Below are positions 1 to 8,248 of a stretch of 64,000 nucleotides of DNA, in pieces. Numbering within the stretch: position 1 is the first letter of the stretch; each line of letters starts with the position of its first letter. The stretch spans positions 1-64,000 of the forward strand of contig CBFIHZ010000017.1 of assembly GCA_965662545.1 (NCBI GenBank), given 5' to 3'. The translations under genes and the position numbers were made by a program. A model generated the notes under the pieces. The model did not search any database. It was given only the letters and a program-made list of their open reading frames with translations, and had not been told where the DNA came from. The DNA is from CPC320 sp002684375. GTDB taxonomy: Bacteria > Pseudomonadota > Alphaproteobacteria > Rhodobacterales > Rhodobacteraceae.

Positions 1-831
1 CGCTTTGACAGTTTAACCCGTGCAGAGCGCCAGCTTGTGGCTGTCATAACCGAGAACTATCCCGTCTCTGGGTTGGGCTCGATTACCAGTCTTGCGGAAA
101 GGGCACAGGTCTCGACCCCCACCGTGGCGCGGTTGGTCCAAAAGATCGGCTTTAAGGGGTTTCCCGAATTTCAGGCACAGTTGCGCAGCGAGTTGGAGGC
201 GACAATTTCTGGCCCGATCGCCAAACATGATACATGGGCAGAGGCTGTACCCGATAGTCATATCCTCAATCAGTTTACTGAGGCTGTGATGTCCAACATT
301 AAAACCTCTATCGGGCAGATAAACACCGAAACTTTTGATCAGTGTTGTACGCTCTTGGCCGATAAAGAACGTGCGATCTACGTGGTTGGCGGGCGTATCA
401 CCCGTGCGATGGCAGATTATTTCTTTTTGCATATGCAGGTTATCCGTCCCGGCATTACCCATATCCAAGCAATATCTAACGCGTGGCCACATTATTTGCT
501 GAATATCGAACGTGGCGATGTTGTGGTGATCTTTGATGTTCGGCGCTATGAAAACAGCACGCTGAAATTGGCAGAACTGGCGGCGGCCAAGGGAGCCGAG
601 ATTATTCTGGTCACAGACCAGTGGGTTTCGCCCGTCAGCAAATATACCAAACGCGTCTTTTCCTCAAAAATTACCGTGCCCTCGGCTTGGGACTCATCGG
701 TGACCACATTGTTGTTGCTCGAGACGATTATTGCACAGGTCCAACAGGCCACCTGGCCTGAAACCCGCAGCCGAATGCAGGAGTTGGAAGCGATGTTTGA
801 CGATACCAAATTTTTCCGGAAATTCACTTAG
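1..831 (+). CDS. MurR/RpiR-family transcriptional regulator, 5' end outside window
   Basis: The reading frame is open from the first base, so the true start lies upstream. The GTG at 37 falls inside the helix-turn-helix domain and is not the start. The visible part opens in the RpiR-type HTH (conserved SLAERAQVSTPTVARL-like helix pair at about residues 30-50 of the visible protein). After a linker comes a SIS sugar-phosphate-binding domain (about 110-250), with VVGGRITRAMADYFFLHM and VVVIFDVRRYENST segments. Members of this family sense phosphosugars or related small molecules and usually control an adjacent catabolic operon. That operon would lie to the left of the window, so the ligand cannot be inferred here. 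Confidence 0.9.
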   Translation, partial: RFDSLTRAERQLVAVITENYPVSGLGSITSLAERAQVSTPTVARLVQKIGFKGFPEFQAQLRSELEATISGPIAKHDTWAEAVPDSHILNQFTEAVMSNIKTSIGQINTETFDQCCTLLADKERAIYVVGGRITRAMADYFFLHMQVIRPGITHIQAISNAWPHYLLNIERGDVVVIFDVRRYENSTLKLAELAAAKGAEIILVTDQWVSPVSKYTKRVFSSKITVPSAWDSSVTTLLLLETIIAQVQQATWPETRSRMQELEAMFDDTKFFRKFT

Positions 832-939
832 ACACCGTTTCAGGCGCAGCGACCTTGTACTGATATTCACGCAAAGAGATTTATTTGGCAGACTTGTGTT
901 GGCTATGGCTTTTTAAAGGTTTCTAGCCTTCATCTAACT

Positions 940-945
940 TATAAT
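940..945 (+). promoter_or_regulatory. Perfect -10 hexamer (TATAAT) ahead of candidate small RNA
   Basis: TATAAT lies in the gap between the RpiR gene and uvrB. No good -35 is present at 17-18 bp spacing (AGGTTT-like), so an activator or an extended element might be needed. A start near 952 would give a transcript of about 160 nt ending at the terminator at 1085-1113. Confidence 0.35.
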
Positions 946-951
946 GGACTT

Positions 952-1113
952 TTTTATGAATTTGTTACTTTTCAGGCCTAGCTAATGATCAGCTCTTATA
1001 GAGCTAACTCTCGACCAATAACCGCGTATTGGTGGCGCTGTTCCAGTGTCCAGCCCGGCAATTGGGGTATGTAACCAGTCATAAGGCCGGCGTATTTCTC
1101 GCCGGTCTTTTTT
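952..1113 (+). ncRNA. Candidate small non-coding RNA
   Basis: This 295-bp gap holds no convincing protein gene but is rich in ordered structure. A TATAAT at 940-945 precedes a perfect 5-bp hairpin (AGCTC-TTATA-GAGCT, 991-1005). Next comes a perfect 7-bp hairpin (ACCAATA-ACCGCG-TATTGGT, 1014-1033) and then a GC-rich terminator stem with six T (1085-1113). All of this is oriented on the plus strand, whereas the next gene, uvrB, is on the minus strand. The alternative is that this is only the 3' untranslated region of the RpiR gene. I could not match it to SRP RNA, 6S RNA or another known family by eye. The 5' boundary is inferred from the -10 box. Confidence 0.4.
1085..1113 (+). terminator. Intrinsic terminator, plus strand
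   Basis: An 8-bp stem (GGCCGGCG / CGCCGGTC, one G-U pair) with a 7-base loop is followed directly by six T at 1108-1113. The T tract places it at the end of a plus-strand transcript. The same hairpin lies just past the uvrB stop codon on the minus strand, where it has only a short TT tail, so it may act weakly in both directions. Confidence 0.7.
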
Positions 1114-1126
1114 GTGTCTGAGAGCT

Positions 1127-3304
1127 TTAGCGCCGCTTTCTTCGCACGTTCCCACCCCGTTGACCCGGGCGTCCGGCGGTCGAGCGTCCAGAAGATGCTT
1201 TTGCCGCCTCTCCTGCGGCCTCGATCACAAATTGTCGTGCCAGCGGATCATCGGCCACTGCCAGATCGACGGCTTCCAATCGCTTAACCTCATCGCGCAG
1301 CCTTGCGGCCTCTTCAAACTCCAGATTTTCTGCCGCTTTGCGCATATCGGTCCGCAAACCTTCCAATACGGCGTTTAAGTTCGACCCTGAAAGTGGCGCA
1401 TCGATTGTCGCTGTCACGCGCGACTGATCTGTGTCGCCCTTATACAAGCCGGCCAGAATATCTTCGACATTTTTCTTAACTGTCGCCGGGGTGATATCGT
1501 GTTTTATGTTATAGGCATTTTGCTTTGCACGACGCCTTTGGGTTTCGCCTATCGCACGCTCCATCGATCCGGTGATCCGGTCGGCATACATGATCACGCG
1601 TCCGTCGGCGTTGCGCGCAGCGCGGCCGATGGTCTGCACAAGCGAGGTTTCTGAGCGCAGAAAACCTTCCTTATCGGCATCTAAAATGGCCACCAGCCCG
1701 CATTCGGGAATATCCAAGCCTTCGCGTAGCAAATTGATGCCGATCAGCACGTCAAACGCACCGAGGCGCAGATCGCGTAGAATTTCGATGCGCTCGATCG
1801 TATCGATCTCCGAGTGCATATAGCGCACCCTAATGCCCTGTTCGTGCATATATTCAGTTAGGTCTTCAGCCATGCGCTTTGTCAATGTAGTGCACAGCGT
1901 GCGAAACCCGTCTTGGGCCACTTTGCGAACTTCGTCGAGCAGGTCATCGACCTGCATCTCGACCGGTCTGATTTCAATTTTTGGATCCAAAAGACCGGTG
2001 GGGCGGATTACCTGTTCGGTGAAAATGCCACCGGTTTGCTCAAGTTCCCAACTCGCAGGTGTTGCCGATACATACACAGTCTGCGGGCGCATCGCGTCCC
2101 ATTCTTCAAATTTAAGCGGTCGGTTGTCCATGCAGGACGGCAGTCGGAAACCGTGTTCGGCGAGCGTAAACTTTCGCCGATAATCGCCCTTATACATGCC
2201 GCCGATCTGTGGCACGCTGACGTGGGATTCATCTGCAAAGACCAGCGCATGGTCGGGGATGAACTCAAATAGGGTGGGCGGCGGCTCGCCCGGTGCGCGC
2301 CCTGTCAGATAGCGTGAGTAATTTTCAATCCCGTTACACACGCCGGTTGCCTCAAGCATCTCGATATCAAAATTGGTACGCTGTTCCAAGCGCTGGGCTT
2401 CAAGCAATTTGCCGTCGCCCACCAGCTGATCGAGACGCTGGCGCAGTTCCTTTTTGATGTTGATAATGGCCTGATTTATCGTGGGCTTTGGGGTCACATA
2501 ATGCGAATTCGCATAGACCCGCACCTGATCCAAAACTTGGGTCTTTTCGCCGGTCAGGGGGTCAAATTCGGTGATGTTTTCCAGATCGTCGCCAAAAAAC
2601 GACAAGCGCCACGCGCGATCGTCAAGATGCGCTGGAAAAATCTCTAAGGCGTCGCCGCGCACCCGAAAAGCACCACGCTGAAACGCCTGATCATTGCGTC
2701 GGTATTGCTGGGCGACCAAATCTGCAATGATCTGGCGTTGGTCATAGGACTGCCCTGCTTGCAAATCCTGGGTCATCGCCCCATAGGTCTCGACCGAACC
2801 AATGCCGTAAATGCACGAAACCGAGGCCACGATAATAACATCATCGCGTTCAAGCAGCGCCCGCGTTGCCGCGTGGCGCATACGGTCGATCTGTTCGTTG
2901 ATCTGGCTTTCTTTTTCAATAAAGGTATCACTTCGGGCCACATAGGCCTCTGGTTGGTAATAATCGTAATAACTGACGAAATATTCCACTGCATTTTCAG
3001 GAAAAAATCCTTTGAACTCGCCATACAATTGGGCCGCAAGGGTTTTGTTTGGTGCAAGTATCAGCGCTGGGCGCTGCGTCTGTTCGATGACTTTGGCCAT
3101 GGTGAAAGTTTTGCCTGTGCCGGTTGCCCCAAGCAAAACCTGATTGTGTTCGCCCCCCTGAACGCCTTGAACCAGTTCGGAAATCGCCGTCGGTTGGTCG
3201 CCTGCAGGCTCAAATTCGGTCTGCAAAACAAAGGCTTTGCCGCCTTCAAGTTTGAGGCGTGCACGCAAGTCGTCTGTGTTGGTCACGGGGACAGAGGCAG
3301 TCAT
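1127..3304 (-). CDS. uvrB: Excinuclease ABC subunit UvrB
   Basis: UvrB is the DNA-damage-verifying helicase-like subunit of nucleotide excision repair. It is loaded by UvrA and recruits UvrC. The 725-residue protein has the Walker A motif GATGTGKT at 59-66, the beta-hairpin signature YVSYYDYYQPEAYV that clamps DNA, a DESH Walker B box, the helicase C-domain motif QTIGRAARN, and a C-terminal UVR coiled coil (NLEFEEAARLRDEVKRLEA) for UvrC binding. The length is only slightly above the usual 670-700 residues because of a basic Gly/Arg tail. It stands alone, divergent from the complex I subunit gene at 3505. Confidence 0.98.
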   Translation of the reverse strand: MTASVPVTNTDDLRARLKLEGGKAFVLQTEFEPAGDQPTAISELVQGVQGGEHNQVLLGATGTGKTFTMAKVIEQTQRPALILAPNKTLAAQLYGEFKGFFPENAVEYFVSYYDYYQPEAYVARSDTFIEKESQINEQIDRMRHAATRALLERDDVIIVASVSCIYGIGSVETYGAMTQDLQAGQSYDQRQIIADLVAQQYRRNDQAFQRGAFRVRGDALEIFPAHLDDRAWRLSFFGDDLENITEFDPLTGEKTQVLDQVRVYANSHYVTPKPTINQAIINIKKELRQRLDQLVGDGKLLEAQRLEQRTNFDIEMLEATGVCNGIENYSRYLTGRAPGEPPPTLFEFIPDHALVFADESHVSVPQIGGMYKGDYRRKFTLAEHGFRLPSCMDNRPLKFEEWDAMRPQTVYVSATPASWELEQTGGIFTEQVIRPTGLLDPKIEIRPVEMQVDDLLDEVRKVAQDGFRTLCTTLTKRMAEDLTEYMHEQGIRVRYMHSEIDTIERIEILRDLRLGAFDVLIGINLLREGLDIPECGLVAILDADKEGFLRSETSLVQTIGRAARNADGRVIMYADRITGSMERAIGETQRRRAKQNAYNIKHDITPATVKKNVEDILAGLYKGDTDQSRVTATIDAPLSGSNLNAVLEGLRTDMRKAAENLEFEEAARLRDEVKRLEAVDLAVADDPLARQFVIEAAGEAAKASSGRSTAGRPGQRGGNVRRKRR

Positions 3305-3504
3305 CAGGATAACCTTCTTTGGGTGCCATAGATTGGTGCGATTTGCCTGAGCTTCAACCCCAAAGCGACAAAAGGCAGCATTTGTGACAATCTCATTTTC
3401 GTTTCGTTTGTGTAATTCATTGGGCGATTTAACCCCAATATCACACGAGCCTTGCCTCGAACGCGTAAATCCATAATATTATCCCATATTGAAGGAGACC
3501 AGCC

Positions 3505-3816
3505 ATGCGCGCCCGTATTTTTCAACCTGCTCGATCCGCAATGTCGTCGGGCTTGGCCCAGACGAAATGCTGGGTGCTCGAGTTCGCACCGGCAGAAGCC
3601 CGCGATGTAGATCCGTTGATGGGTTGGACATCATCAGGCGATATGCAGTCTCAGGTCCGTATGTCGTTTGACAGCAAACAGGCTGCCGAGGCCTATGCGC
3701 AGGAACATGGTATCGGGGTCGATGTCAGCGATCCTAAACGCCGCAAACAAAATATACGCCCCGGCGGGTATGGCGAAAATTTTGCCACCAGCCGGCGCGG
3801 GGTCTGGACGCATTAA
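3505..3816 (+). CDS. ETC complex I subunit (NDUFS4/AQDQ-like)
   Basis: This 103-residue protein belongs to the 'ETC complex I subunit conserved region' family. These are alphaproteobacterial homologues of mitochondrial NDUFS4 that sit as accessory subunits on the peripheral arm of NADH:ubiquinone oxidoreductase. Typical landmarks are the N-terminal ARIFQPARSAMSSG stretch, the WVLEFAP strand, a central DPLMGWTSSGDMQSQV motif, and the basic C-terminal segment with RRKQNIRPGGYGENF. A strong ribosome-binding site (AAGGAGA) lies 8 bases before the ATG. The stop codon overlaps the convergent tdk stop in a shared TTAA. Confidence 0.93.
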   Translation: MRARIFQPARSAMSSGLAQTKCWVLEFAPAEARDVDPLMGWTSSGDMQSQVRMSFDSKQAAEAYAQEHGIGVDVSDPKRRKQNIRPGGYGENFATSRRGVWTH

Positions 3817-4400
3817 TCCCCGACGTCACCTGTGGCTTCGCGCCAGTGCTTGCGACACAGAGACGTATAGGTTTCATTGCCCCCGATCTGAACCTGCGCG
3901 CCATCTGTCAGCGTGCGGCCCTCGGCGTCCATACGAACCACCATTGTAGCTTTCTTTCCGCAATGACAGATGGTGCGGACCTCGCGCATTTCATCGGCCA
4001 GAGCCAGCAATTCGGCCGAGCCGGGAAATAGCTTGCCACGAAAATCGACGCGCAGGCCGTAACACATGACCGGCACGCCCAGATCATCGACCGCCCGGGC
4101 CAGTTGCCAGACTTGCTCGGCGGATAGAAACTGGGCCTCGTCGAGAAACACACACGAACAAGGTCCTGTGTCGAGGCGCTGTTTGATTTTGACGAACAGA
4201 TCTTCGGTCGGGGTGAACATATCGGCATCTGCGGACAAACCGATGCGCGACCCGATTCGACCGCTGCCAGCCCTTGTGTCAAACGTGGCCGCCAACAGAT
4301 AGGTTTGCATGCCGCGTTCATAGTAATTATGCGACGCCTGCAGCAACAACGTCGACTTGCCGGCGTTCATCGTTGAATAGTGGAAATACAGTTTGGCCAT
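3813..4400 (-). CDS. tdk: Thymidine kinase
   Basis: This is a type II thymidine kinase that phosphorylates thymidine to dTMP in the salvage pathway. The 195-residue protein has the P-loop MNAGKST at 11-17, the DEAQF box at 87-91, the lasso/substrate segment GLRVDFRGKLFPGS, and a C-terminal zinc-binding domain with CHCGKKA and a later Cys in the SLCRKHW segment. Length and motif order match the bacterial family. It is convergent with the complex I subunit gene, and their stop codons share bases. Confidence 0.96.
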   Translation of the reverse strand: MAKLYFHYSTMNAGKSTLLLQASHNYYERGMQTYLLAATFDTRAGSGRIGSRIGLSADADMFTPTEDLFVKIKQRLDTGPCSCVFLDEAQFLSAEQVWQLARAVDDLGVPVMCYGLRVDFRGKLFPGSAELLALADEMREVRTICHCGKKATMVVRMDAEGRTLTDGAQVQIGGNETYTSLCRKHWREATGDVGD

Positions 4401-4625
4401 GGCGCGGGTCTATGGCGGTTTCATTGATGAAATGCAAGCGGCTGGTAAAATCCTGCGCCGTGTTGATGTATCTGTGCCGCAAAGTGAGTCAAATTGATGC
4501 AAACATGCTCGGGTGGTATTCCTCATACGTTGAATGCCTGGATTGTTTTTCGGCCAAAATTCTATCATGTATGATGCTAATCAGAAAATCTGTATTGTAT
4601 GAATGATATTATTGAGGAGCCTGTC

Positions 4626-5339
4626 ATGGATCTGCAAAATCTGCCAAATATCAATCCAAACTGTTTGAAGCCGATTGCAACTGACAGTCTTAAAGGGGCC
4701 GATGATAGCAATCACCCGCCGCGTATATTGGTGCTTTACGGCTCTTTACGTTCGGTAAGCTATTCGCGCAAATCAGCCGAAGAGGGCGCGCGTATTTTGC
4801 GTGCCCTGGGCTGTGATGTGCGGATGTTTGACCCCACCGGCCTGCCGTTGCCGGGTATTGATGGTGGGGAGCAACATCCCAAGGTGATGGAATTGCGTGA
4901 TCTCGCGATCTGGAGCGAGGGAATGGTCTGGTCCAGCCCCGAAAGACATGGGGCGATGTCGGGCATTATGAAATTGCAAATTGATTGGTTGCCACTGAAT
5001 ATAGGCGGGGTGCGCCCGACGCAGGGTAAAACGCTCGCACTGATGCAGGTCTGTGGTGGGTCACAAAGCTTTAACGCGGTCAATCAGATGCGTATTCTGG
5101 GGCGCTGGATGCGCATGGTGACGATCCCGAATCAATCCAGTATTCCGAAGGCATTTCTTGAATTTGGCGATGATGGTCGCCTCCCTGAAGGGGCTTTGTA
5201 CCGGCGTATTGTCGATGTTATGGAGGAACTGGTCAAGTTTACGTGGTTGGTGCGCGGCCGCTCTGAGTATTTGGTGGACCGCTATTCTGAGCGGGTGGAA
5301 ACCGACGCCGAGGCCCGCGTGAGGGTATCAAAACTGTAA
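4626..5339 (+). CDS. arsH: ArsH-type NADPH-dependent FMN reductase
   Basis: The sequence follows the ArsH flavoprotein family closely: YGSLRSVSYSRK at the FMN phosphate site, WSSPERHGAMSGIMKLQIDW, the GKTLALMQVCGGSQSFNAVNQ segment, and a C-terminal YLVDRYSER. ArsH proteins oxidise trivalent organoarsenicals and reduce quinones or other acceptors with NADPH. I chose ATG 4626 because GAGGAG lies 6 bases upstream. An in-frame ATG at 4599 has no ribosome-binding site. No arsR, arsB or arsC is nearby, so an arsenic role is not supported by context. The stop overlaps the next start (TAATG), which implies translational coupling. Confidence 0.9.
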   Translation: MDLQNLPNINPNCLKPIATDSLKGADDSNHPPRILVLYGSLRSVSYSRKSAEEGARILRALGCDVRMFDPTGLPLPGIDGGEQHPKVMELRDLAIWSEGMVWSSPERHGAMSGIMKLQIDWLPLNIGGVRPTQGKTLALMQVCGGSQSFNAVNQMRILGRWMRMVTIPNQSSIPKAFLEFGDDGRLPEGALYRRIVDVMEELVKFTWLVRGRSEYLVDRYSERVETDAEARVRVSKL

Positions 5340-5701
5340 TGCAGCAACTTGGTATTATCGTGACTGATCGCGGCTCAAAATACGCGGTGTCCGGCGCGCC
5401 CATAGACAGCCGTGATGCGGCAAAGGCGTGTTTAAAGACGCTCAAACGCGACAAGCGCTATGCCAAAGCGACACATAATACATGGGCGGCGATTCTGTCA
5501 GACGGGCAGGTGCTGAAAAACGACGATGGCGAGGCGGGCGCAGGCATGGTGATTGTACGGATGCTGCAACGCGAGGGGCTGCACGATCACATGATCGTGG
5601 TCACCCGCTGGTTCGGTGGCACGCATTTGGGCGGCGACAGATTTCGGCATGTGCAAAGCTGCGTGCGGCAGTATCTGGACGATCTGCAGGGGCAGGGCTG
5701 A
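5339..5701 (+). CDS. IMPACT/YigZ (UPF0029) family protein, single domain
   Basis: This 120-residue protein carries the UPF0029 (IMPACT N-terminal) fold signature: an early SKYAVSGAPIDS strand, AATHNTWAAIL-like core, DDGEAGAG, and the family-defining VVTRWFGGTHLGGDRFRHV. The family includes E. coli YigZ and the eukaryotic GCN2 modulator IMPACT, and its bacterial function is unclear. The usual C-terminal DUF1949 domain is absent, so the protein is about half the YigZ length. Its ATG overlaps the arsH stop codon, and the two genes are probably co-translated. Confidence 0.82.
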   Translation: MQQLGIIVTDRGSKYAVSGAPIDSRDAAKACLKTLKRDKRYAKATHNTWAAILSDGQVLKNDDGEAGAGMVIVRMLQREGLHDHMIVVTRWFGGTHLGGDRFRHVQSCVRQYLDDLQGQG

Positions 5702-5707
5702 CGGCGC

Positions 5708-6193
5708 TTAAGATAAAATGCTGTAAGGAGTCGGGAAATGATATTCTTCAAGATTTTCCCCAGATCCAATTCGATCAACAACTGCAAACAGGCCCGGCGC
5801 TTGCAAAGGGGTCAGGACACCGTGCCACGTGCCACGATGAAAGTTAACGGCCTGACCGGGCAGAGTGCGAAACGCACAAGGCACGCCCGGCACCCCTGCG
5901 TTATCTGCGGCAACAACGATCAAAAATCCATGCTCTGACATTGGGATAAAGCACTGGCTGCCCTGTGGGTGACGTTCGATCATTTCAATCTGGTATGGCA
6001 GCGATCGCGGCTCCGCGTCAAATAGGCTGACCCCGGCCCGCCCGTCGCCAAAATCCAGTCTGGCGCGGTCATGAAAACGGCCACATAAGCCCTGATTGAT
6101 CAACGTATCGGGCGCGCCCTCAGTTGAGATGAGATCTCCGAAAGGGGCAAATGCCGCGACGCTAATCAACTGGCTGTGCAGTTCGAAACTCAT
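5708..6193 (-). CDS. allA: Ureidoglycolate lyase
   Basis: AllA releases urea and glyoxylate from ureidoglycolate, the last step of allantoin breakdown. The 161-residue cupin-like protein shows AAFAPFGDLIS near the N terminus, the metal-site-containing ERHPQGSQCFIPM segment, and FHRGTWHGVLTPL near the C terminus, all typical of the family. I chose the ATG at 6193 because it overlaps the stop of the upstream puuE-uraD gene (ATGA) and begins with the expected MSFELHSQL. An in-frame start 22 codons upstream would lie wholly inside that gene. Confidence 0.93.
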   Translation of the reverse strand: MSFELHSQLISVAAFAPFGDLISTEGAPDTLINQGLCGRFHDRARLDFGDGRAGVSLFDAEPRSLPYQIEMIERHPQGSQCFIPMSEHGFLIVVAADNAGVPGVPCAFRTLPGQAVNFHRGTWHGVLTPLQAPGLFAVVDRIGSGENLEEYHFPTPYSILS

Positions 6194-7608
6194 TGCGGGA
6201 GCATATCCCGCAAGCGTAACTCGGCGATACGTTCGACCTGACGGCAGGCTTCGGCGCATTCTGTATCTTGATCCTGTTCGAGGCGACGTTCAAACGCGGC
6301 GAGAATAGCCGCTTTGCTGTGATCCCGCACTGCGATTATAAACGGAAATCCGTGTTTTGCGGTATAGGCGGTGTTCAAACGTTCGAAAGCCGCCCGCTCG
6401 TCATCGGTTAGCGCGTCAAGCCCGGCGCTGGCCTGTTCGGCCTGTGAGGCTTTGGTCAGCCGTTTGGCCGCTGCCAGCTTTCCCGACAGGTCGGGATGCG
6501 CCCGCAGCACAGTCAGCCGCCTTGAGAGATTGGCGGCGCGAAACACCCGGCACAGTGCATTGTGCAGCCCAACTGCGCTGTCATGGGCGGGTCCCAGCTC
6601 TAATTCGTGGGCGGCTTCTGCGATCCATGGCGAGTGTTCAAACACCCCACCAAAGGCCTTTACGAAGGTGTCGAGTTCCATCTCTGAGGGCTCTTCACCC
6701 TGCTGCGGCGGGTGATTGGCCTGCCAGTGTCGCGCGATATCAAGTCGGCGGGCGAACCAGACGGCCTCATGGCTGCGCGCATACTCCAGAAACCGGCGTA
6801 TCGCCATCACCCGGCCGGGTCGGCCAGCCAACCGGCAATGCAACCCGATCGACATCATCTTGGGCTGTCCTGCTACGCCCTCGGCATAGAGCGCATCGAA
6901 ACTGTCTTTGAGATAGGTGAAAAACTGGTCCCCGGCATTAAAGCCCTGAGGGGTGGCAAAACGCATATCATTGGCATCGAGGGTATAGGGCACCACCAGT
7001 TGATTGTGATATTTCATCCGGTGCCAATAGGGCAGGTCATCGCTATAGCTGTCTGCGACGTAATCAAAGCCGCCCTCTTCGGCGACCAGCGCGACGGTAT
7101 TTTCTGAACAGCGCCCCGTATACCAGCCGCGGGGCCGGGTGCCGGTAACCTCGGTATGCAGGCGGATGGCGGCTTCCATATCGGCCCGTTCTGCAGCTTT
7201 GGTGTAATCTTTATATTCAATCCATTTCAACCCGTGGCTGGCAATTTCCCAATCGGCATCCTGCATGGCGCGCGTCTGTTCAGGGCTGCGGGCCAACGCG
7301 GTTGCCACACCAAACACGGTGACGGGAATTTCAAGTTCGGTGAAAAGGCGGTGCAGGCGCCAAAATCCGGCGCGGGCCCCGTAGTCATAAATCGATTCCA
7401 TATTCCAGTGGCGTTGGTCGGGCCAGGCTGATGCGCCGACGATTTCCGATAGAAACGCCTCAGAGGCAGCATCACCGTGCAAGGTGCAATTTTCACCGCC
7501 CTCTTCGTAATTGACAACAATCTGCACTGCAATACGACTGTTGTCTGGCCAACCGGCATCCGGGACCGTCGCGCCGTAGCCACGTAGATTTCTAGGGTAG
7601 CGGGTCAA
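6190..7608 (-). CDS. puuE: Fused allantoinase (PuuE) and OHCU decarboxylase (UraD)
   Basis: This two-domain enzyme covers two steps of urate breakdown. Residues 1 to about 300 are a PuuE-type allantoinase of the polysaccharide-deacetylase fold (NYEEGGE, MESIYDYGARAG, ASHGLKWIE, GWYTGR, GLHCRLAGRPGR). From about residue 310, a 2-oxo-4-hydroxy-4-carboxy-5-ureidoimidazoline decarboxylase follows, with the catalytic AHPDLSGK motif. The TTG at 7608 is preceded by GGAG at 7-base spacing and gives the family-like N terminus M-TRYPRNLRGYG. An ATG at 7650 would add 14 atypical residues. The gene is coupled to allA and divergent from uraH. Confidence 0.93.
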   Translation of the reverse strand: MTRYPRNLRGYGATVPDAGWPDNSRIAVQIVVNYEEGGENCTLHGDAASEAFLSEIVGASAWPDQRHWNMESIYDYGARAGFWRLHRLFTELEIPVTVFGVATALARSPEQTRAMQDADWEIASHGLKWIEYKDYTKAAERADMEAAIRLHTEVTGTRPRGWYTGRCSENTVALVAEEGGFDYVADSYSDDLPYWHRMKYHNQLVVPYTLDANDMRFATPQGFNAGDQFFTYLKDSFDALYAEGVAGQPKMMSIGLHCRLAGRPGRVMAIRRFLEYARSHEAVWFARRLDIARHWQANHPPQQGEEPSEMELDTFVKAFGGVFEHSPWIAEAAHELELGPAHDSAVGLHNALCRVFRAANLSRRLTVLRAHPDLSGKLAAAKRLTKASQAEQASAGLDALTDDERAAFERLNTAYTAKHGFPFIIAVRDHSKAAILAAFERRLEQDQDTECAEACRQVERIAELRLRDMLPQ

Positions 7609-7767
7609 ACCGTATCTCCATAGGTTGTAACAGGGACGTAAATCATCCAACCCCTGCGGATTATCTTTTATTTATTGAAACAGCATCTAAACTTACGCAT
7701 TGCAAGTGATAAAGCGATGCAGGACACTTAGACTGTGTCGTTTCGATGATTGCAAAAGAGGATTATA

Positions 7768-8136
7768 ATGTCTGGGTACCTGACAACACACGTTCTGGAC
7801 ACCGCAATGGGTTGCCCGGCGGTTGGTTTGGAAGTTGAACTTTACAACATTGACGGCAAGCTGCGCAGGCAGCTGTGTTCGGCGATGACGAATGCTGATG
7901 GTCGCACCGATGAGCCTATGCTTGCCGAAGATGAATTTGCCGTTGGTGTCTATGAACTGGTGTTTCACGTGGGGCATTATTTTCAGAAATCAGGGTTGGA
8001 CTTTGATGAACTGGCAGAGGATGCACCGTTGTTTCTAGATGCTATTCCAATCCGGTTTGGCCTCGCGCTGCCGCGGCACTATCATGTGCCGCTCTTGTTG
8101 TCACCGTTTGGCTATTCCACCTATCGCGGCAGCTGA
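7768..8136 (+). CDS. uraH: 5-Hydroxyisourate hydrolase (transthyretin-like)
   Basis: UraH hydrolyses 5-hydroxyisourate, the unstable product of urate oxidation, to OHCU, which the UraD domain encoded at 6190-7608 then decarboxylates. The 122-residue protein carries the N-terminal HVLDTAMGCPA motif and the C-terminal tetrapeptide YRGS that separates HIUases from transthyretins, with FHVGHYF in the middle. ATG 7768 is preceded by AGAGGA. An upstream in-frame ATG-like codon at 7750 lacks a binding site. The gene leads the plus-strand arm of the divergent purine cluster. Confidence 0.96.
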   Translation: MSGYLTTHVLDTAMGCPAVGLEVELYNIDGKLRRQLCSAMTNADGRTDEPMLAEDEFAVGVYELVFHVGHYFQKSGLDFDELAEDAPLFLDAIPIRFGLALPRHYHVPLLLSPFGYSTYRGS

Positions 8137-8248
8137 TACATCAATGCGTGGTGGGTGAAATGGCCATGATCTTCACAGTTTGCCAGGCCGAAGTGAACGC
8201 AAGAGGTAGCCGTCTAGCGGGGATGCGAAACTAAGAGGATGATCTTAA

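Noticed and set aside
2705..3331. 208-codon plus-strand open frame inside uvrB
   Set aside because: It is complementary to the conserved UvrB helicase domain, with no binding site and no family resemblance.
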